Shown piece by piece: positions 15,555-24,468 of a stretch of DNA of 64,000 nt. Both the position numbers and the translations under genes were made by a program. The notes beneath the pieces were generated by a model. The model searched no databases. It worked only from the letters and a program-made list of their open reading frames with translations, and was not told the DNA's origin. The DNA comes from Rhizobium leguminosarum (lineage in GTDB: Bacteria; Pseudomonadota; Alphaproteobacteria; Rhizobiales; Rhizobiaceae). The stretch lies in contig NZ_CP025013.1 in NCBI RefSeq assembly GCF_002953715.1, forward strand, positions 806,001 through 870,000. The letters run 5' to 3'. Within the stretch, counting starts at the first letter, position 1, and every line of letters starts with the position of its first letter.

Positions 15555-16742
15555 TCAGGAACGGTGGCCGGCCAGAGCGGCGAGGGCAGCCGAACCGGCG
15601 AGAAGGCAGGCGGCCAGAAGGAAGGTGCTCCGCCATCCCGCGGTGTCGAACAGCATGCCGCCAGCGAAAGCGCCGCCGGCAATGGCGAGTTGGATCAGCG
15701 CCACTTGCAGCCCACCTGCCGCTTCCAATTCACCGGGAACGATAGCGGCCATCCAGGTATTCCAGGCGACTGGAATCGGCGTCGAGAAAAATCCCCACAT
15801 GACAAGCAGGGATGCGGTAACCGCCGCGAACGACCCGAGAGCGATCAGCAGCAGGGCAAGGACCGAAAGAGCAGCCGGCAGGCCTACGAGAACGAGCAGG
15901 AGGTGGCGCCGGGCGACGAAGCCAATGACGGAGGTTCCAGCCAGTCCGCCGATGCCGAGGCCGAGAAGCACCATGGACAGAACATCCAATTCCAGTCCGG
16001 TGACGCCTTCGAGGAACGGACGAAGATAAATGGACAGCGCGTTCTGGCCGATGAAGGCGAGAGCGGTCGCCGCCATTCCAATCGCGAATGTGCGATTGCG
16101 CAGCAGCCCGAATATTCTGGCCACCGAGACGGTTGATGTCGCCGGCATCCTCGGCAGGACGACCAGTTGCCAGACGAGCGCGGCAACTCCGATTGGCACG
16201 GTGATGAAGAAGGTTCCGCGCCATCCGATCAACCCGCCCAGAAAACTGCCGAGCGGCGCGGCAAGGACGAGGGCGAATGCGGTGCCACCTTGAAGAAGCG
16301 CAATGGCCTTGGGCAGGTCGCGGTCCGAAGCCAGGCGTGCCAGAATAGCCGTCGACAGCGACCAGAAGCCGCCGATCGAAACGCCGACCAGGGACCGCCC
16401 GACGAGAAAGACAGGGAAGTTGGGTGCGAGGGCAACCGCTAAGCTCGATGCAACAAGAACCGCCGTATAGAGCAAGACGACAGACTTCCGGTCGATCCTC
16501 GCCAAGACTGCATTGCCGAAAAGGCTGGTGACAAGCGCGAAGACCCCCGACACGGTGATCGCCAATCCGGCTTGCCCCTCTGACACAGAGAGGTCCCTGG
16601 CGATCGGGGTCAGAAGGCTCACAGGGAGAAATTCCAACCCCACCAGAAGGAAAGTGAGAAGCGAGAGACAGGTCACAGCAGACCATGAGGTCGCCGTGTC
16701 GTCTGTCAGTGAGGTCTCATTCAATGTCAACTCGACGGTCAT
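15555..16742 (-). CDS. MFS transporter, DHA1 family (drug/nucleoside exporter-like)
   Basis: 395 residues with about twelve hydrophobic segments. The motif-A-like loop between helices 2 and 3 reads LARIDRKSVV, and helix 4-5 has VGRSLVGVSIGGFWSL. The sequence is close to the AraJ/NepI type of DHA1 proton antiporters that export sugars, purine ribonucleosides or toxic compounds. First gene of a minus-strand operon with an SDR, divergent from a LysR gene 94 bp away. Substrate unknown. Confidence 0.85.
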   Translation of the reverse strand: MTVELTLNETSLTDDTATSWSAVTCLSLLTFLLVGLEFLPVSLLTPIARDLSVSEGQAGLAITVSGVFALVTSLFGNAVLARIDRKSVVLLYTAVLVASSLAVALAPNFPVFLVGRSLVGVSIGGFWSLSTAILARLASDRDLPKAIALLQGGTAFALVLAAPLGSFLGGLIGWRGTFFITVPIGVAALVWQLVVLPRMPATSTVSVARIFGLLRNRTFAIGMAATALAFIGQNALSIYLRPFLEGVTGLELDVLSMVLLGLGIGGLAGTSVIGFVARRHLLLVLVGLPAALSVLALLLIALGSFAAVTASLLVMWGFFSTPIPVAWNTWMAAIVPGELEAAGGLQVALIQLAIAGGAFAGGMLFDTAGWRSTFLLAACLLAGSAALAALAGHRS

Positions 16743-16801
16743 TCATGTTCTCCTGTCCGTTGCCAGATAGATAGCCGGACTGGTTTTGCGCGACTAGAAG
16801 T

Positions 16802-16807
16802 TATAAT
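16802..16807 (+). promoter_or_regulatory. Candidate -10 box for the LysR gene
   Basis: A perfect TATAAT lies 29 bp before the ATG in the divergent region. No convincing -35 element at 17 bp, so activator-dependent or weak. Confidence 0.3.
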
Positions 16808-16836
16808 CTGAACGTCGTGATGAAGGAGATTCAACA

Positions 16837-17733
16837 ATGCGGCGCGACGAGTTCACGGAAATGCGTGCGTTTCTGGAGGTGGCTCAAGAGCGGAGTTTCA
16901 CGCGCGCTGCATCAAAGTTAGGAGTCACGCGCTCGGCGTTGAGCCATACTATCAGCGCGCTCGAGGCACGGCTCGGCGTCCGGCTTCTCTCCCGCACGAC
17001 GCGTGATGTGGCTCCCACGGCGGCCGGTGCGCGTCTCGTGGAAACTATCCAGCCGCATTTCGAGAGCATCGCCGCCGGGATCAGCGCCCTCGGCGCGCTG
17101 CGCGACAAGCCTTCGGGCACAGTCCGCCTCGTATGTCCCGATGATGCCGTGGAGCTGGTCTTCCGTTCGAGGCTGCCGGCATTCTTACGGGATTACCCCG
17201 ATATCACCGTGGAACTCATCGTCGACAACGGTTTCACAAATATCGTGGAGCGCCAATTCGATGCCGGCGTGCGGCTCGGCGAAGCGATTGCGCGCGACAT
17301 GGTGGCCGTTCGCATTGGACCCGATATCTCCTACGCCGTGGTCGGATCACCCGGATATTTTGCGGCCCGCACTGTGCCTTCGACCCCGCATGACTTGACG
17401 GACCACAATTGCGTCAACCTGCGTCTCCCAACGTCAGGCGCTCTCTATGCCTGGGAGTTTGAAAAGGATGGCCGCGAGTTCAGCGTTCGTGTGGAAGGCC
17501 AGCTCGTGATGAGCAACATAGGGCCGGCGATCAATGCCGCTCTCGATGGCGCGGGGCTGTCTTATGTGCCGAGGGAGCTCGTCCGGCAATATTGTCACAG
17601 CGGTCAACTGAACGAAGTGCTGGCCGACTGGGCGCCAACATTCCAAGGGTATCATCTCTATTACCCCAGCCGGCGCCATCCATCCCCTGCTTTCTCCGCC
17701 TTCGTCGAAGCCTTTCGCTACCGGCATCGGTAA
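16837..17733 (+). CDS. LysR-family transcriptional regulator
   Basis: 298 residues, starting MRRDEFTEMRAFLEVAQERS, with the helix-turn-helix SFTRAASKLGVTRSALSHTI and the linker LLSRTTRDVAPTAAG. It is related to the LysR regulator at 13263 but clearly distinct. Divergent from the MFS-SDR operon, which it presumably controls. AAGGAG lies upstream of the ATG. It ends 83 bp from the convergent SDR gene. Confidence 0.88.
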   Translation: MRRDEFTEMRAFLEVAQERSFTRAASKLGVTRSALSHTISALEARLGVRLLSRTTRDVAPTAAGARLVETIQPHFESIAAGISALGALRDKPSGTVRLVCPDDAVELVFRSRLPAFLRDYPDITVELIVDNGFTNIVERQFDAGVRLGEAIARDMVAVRIGPDISYAVVGSPGYFAARTVPSTPHDLTDHNCVNLRLPTSGALYAWEFEKDGREFSVRVEGQLVMSNIGPAINAALDGAGLSYVPRELVRQYCHSGQLNEVLADWAPTFQGYHLYYPSRRHPSPAFSAFVEAFRYRHR

Positions 17734-17767
17734 CCAACGCTCATGTCGAGAGGCTCTGCCGGACAAT

Positions 17768-17789
17768 GGGGCGCAGCACGCTGCGTCCC
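17768..17789. terminator. Possible terminator hairpin between convergent genes
   Basis: GGGGCGCAGC and GCTGCGTCCC form a 10-bp stem with one G-U pair and a very short loop between two converging stops. No T-run is present. Confidence 0.35.
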
Positions 17790-17816
17790 TTGCTTATCAA
17801 AGGTTGCCGAGGGCTT

Positions 17817-18563
17817 TTACCGGGCGCTGTCGATGATTGCGCCGCCGTCGGGGGTAAGGCTGTATCCCGTAATGAATTGGGAATCCTTGCTGGCCAGGAA
17901 CAGCACCACCGGGGCAATGTCGTGTTCCGGCGAGCCGAAACGAGCGAGCGCGTTTGTCGGGGGAGGGATATCCCTTTGCTCGGCGCCCCAGGTGTCCGCG
18001 ATCGGCAGAACGTTGTTCACGGTGATCTTGTCGGCACCCCATTCGCGTGCCGCGGTGCGAGTGAGCGCGCGCACCGCCTCCTTGGCCATGTTGTACGGAC
18101 CGTAACCAGCCAACCCCACGGTGCCGGCCATCGAACCGAAATTGATGATCCGCCCTTCTCCGCCTTCTCTGAGTTGAGGATAGCAAGCCTGCATGAAGCG
18201 CAGATACGCGATCGGCCCGGTGTCGAAGTTCCGTTGCAGTTGCTCGACCGAAAGGTCGATGACCGAAGACAAGACCGCAGAACCATCGAAAGCATTGTTC
18301 ACCAGAATGTCGATGCGGCCGTATGCGGCGACAACCTTGTCCACCGCGGCCGTGATCTGATCGGCTTCACCGACGTCGCAGACGACGCCGAGTGCTGCGC
18401 CGCCCGCTTCGACGATATCCGCGACAACGCGTTCGACGCCTTCGGATGTCCGCGAAAGAACTGCGACCTTCGCGCCTTCGGCCGCAAACAGCTTTGCGGT
18501 GGCGCGGCCAATGCCGCGGCTTGCGCCGGTGACAATGGCAACTTTTCCATTAAGTCGACCCAT
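17817..18563 (-). CDS. Short-chain dehydrogenase/reductase (BaiA/FabG-like)
   Basis: 248 residues: cofactor motif VTGASRGIGRATAK, catalytic Ser in INFGSMAG, and Tyr-x3-Lys in YNMAK; the C-terminal ITGYSLTPDGGAIIDSAR is typical of SDRs. The usual NNAG reads NNAFD, a small deviation seen in some steroid- or polyketide-type SDRs. GGAG precedes ATG 18563, and the in-frame ATG at 18596 lies before that site. Followed upstream on the same strand by the DoxX gene (40 bp), so the two are likely one transcript, divergent from the HxlR regulator. Confidence 0.87.
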   Translation of the reverse strand: MGRLNGKVAIVTGASRGIGRATAKLFAAEGAKVAVLSRTSEGVERVVADIVEAGGAALGVVCDVGEADQITAAVDKVVAAYGRIDILVNNAFDGSAVLSSVIDLSVEQLQRNFDTGPIAYLRFMQACYPQLREGGEGRIINFGSMAGTVGLAGYGPYNMAKEAVRALTRTAAREWGADKITVNNVLPIADTWGAEQRDIPPPTNALARFGSPEHDIAPVVLFLASKDSQFITGYSLTPDGGAIIDSAR

Positions 18564-18603
18564 GTGTATCTCCATTTGATAAGGCTTGGGATTCATCGAG
18601 GCA

Positions 18604-18996
18604 TCAGAGGGCAGCGGCCTGGACGTAAGGCGAAGGGACGTCGCGGACGTCGTTCTGCGTCATGAACGAGGTGATCAGCAGCGCCAGGCCGATCGCCGCT
18701 GGCAGAGCACCGACAGGTTTTCGAACGCCGATATGCGCCAGACCCGACAGAAGCAGATGAAAGAAGATACCTGCATAGGCGAGATCGCTGAGCGGCACGC
18801 TGACGCGCGAAAGGATTGCGATCGGGCCGAAGACCTTAACAATGATCATGAACGGAACGAGGCTGTTCGCGCTGTATCCGAGTTCCGTCAGCGCTTCACG
18901 AACCCACTGTTTCCTTGTGGCGTACATGTAGGCTGAAGCGAGATAGAGCGCGGATAGAAGTGCCGTGCTGATCCAGTATCCGTAAAATTCAAGCAT
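18604..18996 (-). CDS. DoxX-like small membrane protein
   Basis: 130 residues with four predicted transmembrane helices (YWISTALLSALYLASAY, LVPFMIIVKVFGPIAIL, AYAGIFFHLLLSGLAHIG, LPAAIGLALLITSFM), the pattern of DoxX-family proteins linked to thiosulfate oxidation and redox or thiol stress. It heads the transcript with the SDR and is divergent from an HxlR regulator, an association common for HxlR-controlled redox genes. Exact function unknown. Confidence 0.75.
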   Translation of the reverse strand: MLEFYGYWISTALLSALYLASAYMYATRKQWVREALTELGYSANSLVPFMIIVKVFGPIAILSRVSVPLSDLAYAGIFFHLLLSGLAHIGVRKPVGALPAAIGLALLITSFMTQNDVRDVPSPYVQAAAL

Positions 18997-19124
18997 AGTT
19001 CATCCCTGTCGCTGCCCAGGCAGCAACATTCCTCTCGTCGAGTCTGTCGGTTTCTATGTGAGGGGCGCTCCTTTTACTGCGCCCCCTGATGCATGGATGG
19101 AAAATGTCGTCTAAGGTTTATCTT

Positions 19125-19148
19125 TGCAAGTAGGATGAATTACTTGCA
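19125..19148. promoter_or_regulatory. Perfect inverted repeat, likely HxlR operator
   Basis: TGCAAGTA-N8-TACTTGCA, a perfect 8-bp dyad, ends 6 bp before the HxlR start codon and lies in the promoter shared with the DoxX-SDR transcript. HxlR/MarR-type repressors bind such palindromes, so autorepression and control of the divergent genes are expected. Confidence 0.6.
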
Positions 19149-19154
19149 GTTAGT

Positions 19155-19535
19155 ATGGAAAACCAGACCATGGCCGATGGCGAAATCAATATGCATGAGG
19201 AGATGCGTCGGGCATTCGCGCTGCTCTCCGGCAAATGGAAGCTGGAAATCATGTGGCTGCTCCATCAGCGGGTCTACCGGTTTGGCGAACTGAGAAAGGC
19301 TATTCCCGGCATCACCCAACACATGCTGACGGTGCAACTCCGCGAGCTCGAAGCAGACGGGCTCGTGTCCCGCACCATCTTTGCGGAGGTTCCTCCGCGC
19401 GTCGAATATGAGATCACGCAAAAAGCGCGGGGCCTCGGCCCCACCATGGAGGCTTTGACGGCATGGTGGAATGAGTATGGCAAGAGCGTGCCGGTGAAAC
19501 CGAGCGCACGCGGTCGGAAAGCGAGAGATGGCTGA
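19155..19535 (+). CDS. HxlR-family winged-helix transcriptional regulator
   Basis: 126 residues, the normal size for the family. Hallmarks: LLSGKWKLEIMWLL, YRFGELRKAIPGITQHMLT, LRELEADGLVSRTIF and PPRVEYEIT. These small dimeric regulators respond to aldehydes, quinones or redox signals and usually repress a divergent reductase or oxidoreductase. An alternative ATG five codons later is possible. No Cys is present, so thiol sensing in the manner of HypR or QorR is unlikely. Confidence 0.88.
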   Translation: MENQTMADGEINMHEEMRRAFALLSGKWKLEIMWLLHQRVYRFGELRKAIPGITQHMLTVQLRELEADGLVSRTIFAEVPPRVEYEITQKARGLGPTMEALTAWWNEYGKSVPVKPSARGRKARDG

Positions 19536-19601
19536 ACTGGCTGTGGGTGGATTGCTACGGCAACTCACCGGCAGCTCGTCATAGCCTCCCACGGATCACA
19601 T

Positions 19602-20096
19602 TCACGAAAAACTCGAACCGGACTTGTCCCAGCCTTCCTTGACCGTCTCCATGGCGACATTCGTCGATGTGCTGGCAACGTGAGGCAGCGTCGAGATACG
19701 CTCGCCGAGAACCCGACGGTAGCGGCCGATATCTCGGGTGCGGATTTTCAGCAGATAATCGAACCTGCCTGCAATCATATGGCACTCTTCGACTTCCCCG
19801 ATCTTCTTGATGGCATCGTTGAAGCTCTTCAGCGCATGCTCGCGGGTATCGGAGAGCTTTACCTCGACGAAAGCAATGTGGTCGAGCTGCATTTTCGACG
19901 GATTGAGGATGGCCTTGAAGCCTTCGATATATCCGTCGCTGATCAGCCTTTTGAAGCGGATCTGGCATGGCGTCTTCGACAATCCGACACGCGCGGCCAG
20001 ATCGGTGATCGACAGCCTTCCGTCCTCGGCGAGTGCAGCGAGGATCTTTCTGTCGAACTGGTCCAATTCACTAAAGATGTCGGTTTCAGCGGCCAT
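19602..20096 (-). CDS. putR: Lrp/AsnC-family regulator, PutR-like
   Basis: 164 residues: an N-terminal helix-turn-helix (LDQFDRKILAALAEDGRLSI, then DLAARVGLSKTPCQIRFKRL) and a C-terminal RAM effector domain (VEECHMIAGRFDYLLKI). Divergent from putA, as PutR of Agrobacterium and Rhodobacter, which activates putA in response to proline. The PutA here has no ribbon-helix-helix domain of its own, consistent with a separate regulator. ATG 20096 fits the family; the in-frame ATG at 20153 adds 19 residues. Assignment to PutR rests on position. Confidence 0.85.
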   Translation of the reverse strand: MAAETDIFSELDQFDRKILAALAEDGRLSITDLAARVGLSKTPCQIRFKRLISDGYIEGFKAILNPSKMQLDHIAFVEVKLSDTREHALKSFNDAIKKIGEVEECHMIAGRFDYLLKIRTRDIGRYRRVLGERISTLPHVASTSTNVAMETVKEGWDKSGSSFS

Positions 20097-20110
20097 TCGA
20101 ACTCTCGAGG

Positions 20111-20128
20111 ATGAATTAATAAGTTCAT
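20111..20128. promoter_or_regulatory. Inverted repeat in the putR-putA promoter region
   Basis: ATGAA-N8-TTCAT, AT-rich, immediately upstream of the putR start. Position and composition suit an Lrp-type site; the dyad is short. Confidence 0.3.
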
Positions 20129-20246
20129 ACAGCCTGGAAACGGCTGAAATCAAGTGAGATCGCGATTTGAGGCTGTGGTAGATTGTAGGCCGGGCAGAAG
20201 AGTGCTGAAATCGGTATCGGCGCCGCGCTCAAAACGGGGATCATAC

Positions 20247-20453
20247 ATGCATAACAAAGAAGCGGATGACGATCGGACGCCGGACCTGCTCGCTCACTAC
20301 CGGCCGCTGGCGATCAGGGCCGTGGCCGCGGCGCTCACCCTCAAGCGCGACAGACCGGATGCGCGCCCGCTGCGAGAGACGGAATATTCCGGCCCCGCCT
20401 GCACGGACGATGCACAGTGGGACGACGAGCCCGGCATCTCGTTCATCCGTTAA
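20247..20453 (+). CDS. Small hypothetical protein upstream of putA
   Basis: 68 residues starting MHNKEADDDRTPDLLAHYRP, with a basic amphipathic middle (AIRAVAAALTLKRDRP) and an acidic end. ACGGGG lies about 10 bp before the ATG. The stop is 27 bp before the putA start, so it would be co-transcribed with putA under PutR. I recognise no family. It could be a regulatory leader peptide or a real small protein; comparison with other Rhizobium putA loci would settle this. Confidence 0.5.
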   Translation: MHNKEADDDRTPDLLAHYRPLAIRAVAAALTLKRDRPDARPLRETEYSGPACTDDAQWDDEPGISFIR

Positions 20454-20480
20454 ACCACATATCGATTGATAGGTACTTTC

Positions 20481-23400
20481 ATGTTGAACGCAGCGATCGA
20501 CCCCGCCCCCTCCAATGATCCGGCCGACGGCGCGCCTTTTTCCGGCTTTGCTCCACCGATCCGACCGCAATCCGAACTTCGCCAGGCCATTACGGCAGCC
20601 TATCGCCGGCCGGAAACCGAATGCCTGCCGCCGCTCGTTGCCGCAGCGCGTGTCTCCGAGGCAAAACGCTATGACATTCGCAGTACGGCCCGCAGCCTGA
20701 TTGAGGCGTTGCGCGCCAAGCACAAGGGGACCGGTGTCGAAGGGCTGGTGCAGGAATACTCGCTCTCCAGCCAGGAAGGCGTGGCGCTCATGTGCCTCGC
20801 CGAAGCGCTGCTGCGCATTCCCGATACCGAAACCCGGGACGCGCTGATCCGCGACAAGATTGCCGAGGGCAACTGGACCTCCCATATCGGCGGCGGAAAA
20901 TCCATGTTCGTCAACGCCGCCACCTGGGGTCTCGTCGTCACCGGCAAGCTGACTTCGACAGTCAACGACCGAAGCCTGTCAGCGGCGTTGACGCGGCTGA
21001 TCGCGCGGGCCGGCGAGCCGGTCATCCGTCGCGGCGTCGACATGGCGATGCGCATGATGGGCGAGCAGTTCGTCACCGGCGAAACGATCGCAGAGGCGCT
21101 GAAGCGCGCCCGGCCGCTGGAAGCGCGCGGCTTCCGCTATTCCTACGACATGCTGGGCGAGGCGGCCACGACGGGCGCCGATGCCGAGCGTTATTACCGG
21201 GATTACGAAAAGGCGATCCACGCCATCGGCAAGGCTTCGGACGGGCGCGGCATCTATGACGGCCCGGGCATATCGATCAAGCTTTCGGCCCTGCATCCGC
21301 GTTACAGCAGGTCGCAGGCCGGCCGGGTGATGAGCGAGCTGCTGCCGAAGGTCAAGGCGCTGGCCGTTCTCGCCAAGACCTATGATATCGGCCTCAATAT
21401 CGACGCGGAGGAGGCCGATCGGCTCGAGCTTTCGCTCGACCTCCTCGAGGAGCTTTGCTTTGCCCCCGAGCTCACCGGATGGAACGGGTTGGGCTTCGTC
21501 GTGCAGGCCTATGGCAAGCGCTGCCCCTTCGTCCTCGACTACATCATCGATCTCGCGCGCCGCTCGGAGCGCCGGGTCATGGTCCGTCTCGTCAAGGGCG
21601 CTTACTGGGATGCGGAGATCAAGCGGGCCCAGCTTGATGGTCTCGACGATTATCCGGTCTATACCCGCAAGATCTACACCGATGTCGCCTACGTCGCCTG
21701 CGCGCGCAAGCTGCTCGATGCTCCGGATGCGGTCTTCCCGCAATTTGCCACCCACAACGCGCAGACGCTCGCCACGATCTATCGTCTGGCGGGTCCTGAT
21801 TTCGCTGTCGGCAAATATGAGTTCCAATGCCTGCATGGCATGGGTGAACCTCTCTATGACGAGGTCGTCGGGAAGGAAAAACTGGACCGGCCCTGCCGCA
21901 TCTATGCGCCTGTGGGAACACATGAGACGCTGCTCGCCTATCTGGTTCGACGCCTTCTGGAAAATGGTGCCAATTCCTCCTTCGTGCACCGCATCTCCGA
22001 TCCGAATGTCTCGGTCGAGGCCCTGATCGCCGATCCCGCCGAAATCGTCGCAGCCATGCCTGTCGTGGGCGCGCCCCACGCGCAGATCGCCGCGCCGAAG
22101 GCTCTTTACGGTAACGCCCGGACCAATTCCGATGGTCTCGATCTCTCGAACGAGGCCACCCTTTCGGATTTGGCTGAGGCGCTCGCCTCCACGGCCGCTG
22201 CCCCGTGGCACGCACTTCCCATCCTTGCCGACGGCTCTGCGGATGGGGTGACGCGGGATGTTCTCAATCCTGCCGATCACCGGGATGTCGTCGGCACGGT
22301 GACCGAAGTGAAGGTCGAGGAGGCAGCGCGCATCGTTCGCATGGCGGCGGAGCATGCGCCGCAATGGGCGGCCGTGCCGCCGGCCGAGCGTGCCGCCTGC
22401 CTGGAGCGGGCGGCCGACATCATGCAGGCCCGCATCAGGACGCTGATGGGCATCGTCATGCGCGAGGCCGGCAAATCCGCGGCCAATGCCGTCGGCGAAG
22501 TGCGTGAGGCCATCGACTTCCTGCGCTACTATGCCGAACAGGCTCGCAAGACCCTCGGCCCCTCGCATGCGCCTCTCGGCCCGATCGTCTGCATCAGCCC
22601 GTGGAATTTCCCGCTGGCGATTTTCACCGGGCAGGTCGCCGCAGCCTTGGTGGCAGGCAATCCCGTGCTTGCCAAACCGGCCGGCGTCACGCCGATCATC
22701 GCTTCGGAAAGCGTGAAGATCCTCCACGAGGCGGGCGTGCCTGTCGGTGCCTTGCAGTTCGTGCCCGGCAGCGGCCGCCTTGGGGCCGGCATGGTCGGGG
22801 CGGAGGAGACGGCAGGCGTCATGTTTACCGGGTCGACCGAAGTTGCCCGCTTGATCCAGGCGCAGCTGGCGGAACGGCTGTCGGCGAGCGGCAGGCCGAT
22901 TCCGCTGATCGCCGAAACGGGCGGTCAGAACGGCATGATCGTCGACTCCTCGGCATTGGCCGAGCAGGTGGTGGCCGACGTCATTGCCTCTGCTTTCGAT
23001 AGCGCCGGTCAGCGCTGCTCGGCGCTCAGGGTTCTCTGCCTTCAGGACGATGTCGCCGACAGGACCCTCAACATGCTGAAGGGCGCCTTCCGCGAACTGA
23101 CGATCGGCCGTACCGATCGGCTGAGCATCGATGTCGGCCCTGTCATCAACGACAGCGCAAAGGCGGAGATCGACCAGCATATCGAGAAGATGCGTGGTGC
23201 CGGTTGTGCGGTGGATCAACTGCGGCTGCCGGAAAGTGCGGCGGCGGGGACCTTCGTTCCGCCGACGATCATCGAAATCAAGTCGCTGTCGGACCTGACG
23301 AGGGAGGTCTTCGGGCCGGTGCTGCATGTCATCCGTTTCAGGAGAAACGGGCTCGACCGTCTGATCGACGACATCAACGCATCGGGTTATGGTCTGACAT

Positions 23401-24188
23401 TCGGGCTTCACACCCGGCTTGATGAAACAATCGCGCATGTGACCAGTCGCATCAAGGCTGGAAACCTCTACGTCAACCGGAACATCATCGGCGCCGTCGT
23501 CGGCGTGCAGCCCTTCGGCGGCCGTGGTTTGTCGGGAACGGGTCCGAAGGCCGGCGGTCCGCTCTATATCGGCCGGCTGGTGCAGCGTGCGCCCGTGCCG
23601 CCGCAGCAGGATTCCGTTCATACGGACCTCGCCCTTCGTGACTACATTGTCTGGCTCGACAAGAAAGGCCTGTCGGGCGAGGGAGAAGCGGCGCGTGGAT
23701 ATGCGAGCCGCTCGGCACTCGGGCTCGAACGCGAACTCACCGGTCCGGTCGGCGAGCTTAATCTCTACGCGCTCCATCCCCGCGGCCGTATTCTCGTCGT
23801 GCCGCAGACGGAAGGCGGGCTTCATCGCCAGATCGCCGCAGCCCTGTCGACCGGCAACCACATCGTCGTGGACGCAGGTTCCCTATCGAAGTCAGTCCTG
23901 GCGGATCTTCCGGCGGCTGTCGCCAGCCGGATTTCCTGGACCTCGGATTGGGAAAAGGACGGACCGTTCTCAGGCGCGCTCGTCGAAGGGGATCGCGACA
24001 GGGTTCTGGCCGTCAATCAGAAGATCGCTCACTTGCCCGGCCCGCTTCTGCTGGTCCAGGCCGCGACGACCGAGGAATTGGCGAGCGATCCGGAGGCCTA
24101 TTGCCTGAATTGGCTGCTGGAGGAGGTGTCGACGTCGATCAACACCGCGGCTGCCGGCGGCAATGCGAGCCTCATGGCCATTGGCTGA
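20481..24188 (+). CDS. putA: Bifunctional proline dehydrogenase / L-glutamate gamma-semialdehyde dehydrogenase
   Basis: 1235 residues. The flavoprotein proline dehydrogenase barrel spans about residues 80-480 (GPGISIKLSALHPRYS with Lys267). An ALDH domain spans about 550-1010 with Glu812 (AETGGQNG) and catalytic Cys846 (SAGQRCSALR), followed by a C-terminal ALDH-like lid domain. There is no N-terminal ribbon-helix-helix DNA-binding domain, so this is a pure enzyme (type B-like PutA) that converts proline to glutamate at the inner membrane. ATG 20481 was chosen; a TTG at 20466 is in frame. The last ~90 bp and the following hairpin are duplicated at 35853-35979. Confidence 0.97.
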   Translation: MLNAAIDPAPSNDPADGAPFSGFAPPIRPQSELRQAITAAYRRPETECLPPLVAAARVSEAKRYDIRSTARSLIEALRAKHKGTGVEGLVQEYSLSSQEGVALMCLAEALLRIPDTETRDALIRDKIAEGNWTSHIGGGKSMFVNAATWGLVVTGKLTSTVNDRSLSAALTRLIARAGEPVIRRGVDMAMRMMGEQFVTGETIAEALKRARPLEARGFRYSYDMLGEAATTGADAERYYRDYEKAIHAIGKASDGRGIYDGPGISIKLSALHPRYSRSQAGRVMSELLPKVKALAVLAKTYDIGLNIDAEEADRLELSLDLLEELCFAPELTGWNGLGFVVQAYGKRCPFVLDYIIDLARRSERRVMVRLVKGAYWDAEIKRAQLDGLDDYPVYTRKIYTDVAYVACARKLLDAPDAVFPQFATHNAQTLATIYRLAGPDFAVGKYEFQCLHGMGEPLYDEVVGKEKLDRPCRIYAPVGTHETLLAYLVRRLLENGANSSFVHRISDPNVSVEALIADPAEIVAAMPVVGAPHAQIAAPKALYGNARTNSDGLDLSNEATLSDLAEALASTAAAPWHALPILADGSADGVTRDVLNPADHRDVVGTVTEVKVEEAARIVRMAAEHAPQWAAVPPAERAACLERAADIMQARIRTLMGIVMREAGKSAANAVGEVREAIDFLRYYAEQARKTLGPSHAPLGPIVCISPWNFPLAIFTGQVAAALVAGNPVLAKPAGVTPIIASESVKILHEAGVPVGALQFVPGSGRLGAGMVGAEETAGVMFTGSTEVARLIQAQLAERLSASGRPIPLIAETGGQNGMIVDSSALAEQVVADVIASAFDSAGQRCSALRVLCLQDDVADRTLNMLKGAFRELTIGRTDRLSIDVGPVINDSAKAEIDQHIEKMRGAGCAVDQLRLPESAAAGTFVPPTIIEIKSLSDLTREVFGPVLHVIRFRRNGLDRLIDDINASGYGLTFGLHTRLDETIAHVTSRIKAGNLYVNRNIIGAVVGVQPFGGRGLSGTGPKAGGPLYIGRLVQRAPVPPQQDSVHTDLALRDYIVWLDKKGLSGEGEAARGYASRSALGLERELTGPVGELNLYALHPRGRILVVPQTEGGLHRQIAAALSTGNHIVVDAGSLSKSVLADLPAAVASRISWTSDWEKDGPFSGALVEGDRDRVLAVNQKIAHLPGPLLLVQAATTEELASDPEAYCLNWLLEEVSTSINTAAAGGNASLMAIG

Positions 24189-24222
24189 GTAACAGGACGA
24201 GGGCGCAGAAAATGCGCTCTCG
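24096..24222 (+). repeat. Direct repeat copy 1 (3' end of putA plus its hairpin)
   Basis: 127 bp comprising the last 31 codons of putA, the stop and most of the hairpin behind it. An ungapped copy lies at 35853-35979, 11.76 kb downstream, with six mismatches by hand count (121/127 identical). The pair brackets the enolase/ABC cassette. Confidence 0.92.
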
Positions 24223-24224
24223 TC
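24196..24224 (+). terminator. putA terminator-like hairpin
   Basis: A 12-bp stem GACGAGGGCGCA / TGCGCTCTCGTC with one G-U pair and a GAAAA loop, just behind the putA stop. No T-tract follows. The remaining intergenic DNA up to 24468 shows no gene or further motif. Confidence 0.55.
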
Positions 24225-24468
24225 CGCATATTGCAGGCGCCGATCAAACTCGAGACGGAAAAGAGACCCTCTTCCCGGGATTCAATCTCGATACCTCGGC
24301 CTATAAGGGCGTCGGGCGGCGATCCCGTCGCGACACGGTATTGCAGAGTTCGCGAGGAGTCCGATCTCCTTTCCCATACCGGCGGGCCTTACTGAACGCT
24401 GCATGACCCGAAGCGTGTCATTCCCGTAATTTGCGTAGATGATTCACGTCATGCAGGTGGAGGAAGGT

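Noticed and set aside
20979..23861. A 960-codon open frame on the minus strand opposite putA
   Set aside because: It is the antisense shadow of a high-GC gene. The plus-strand putA has complete enzyme motifs over the same span, and the antisense translation shows no recognisable domain.
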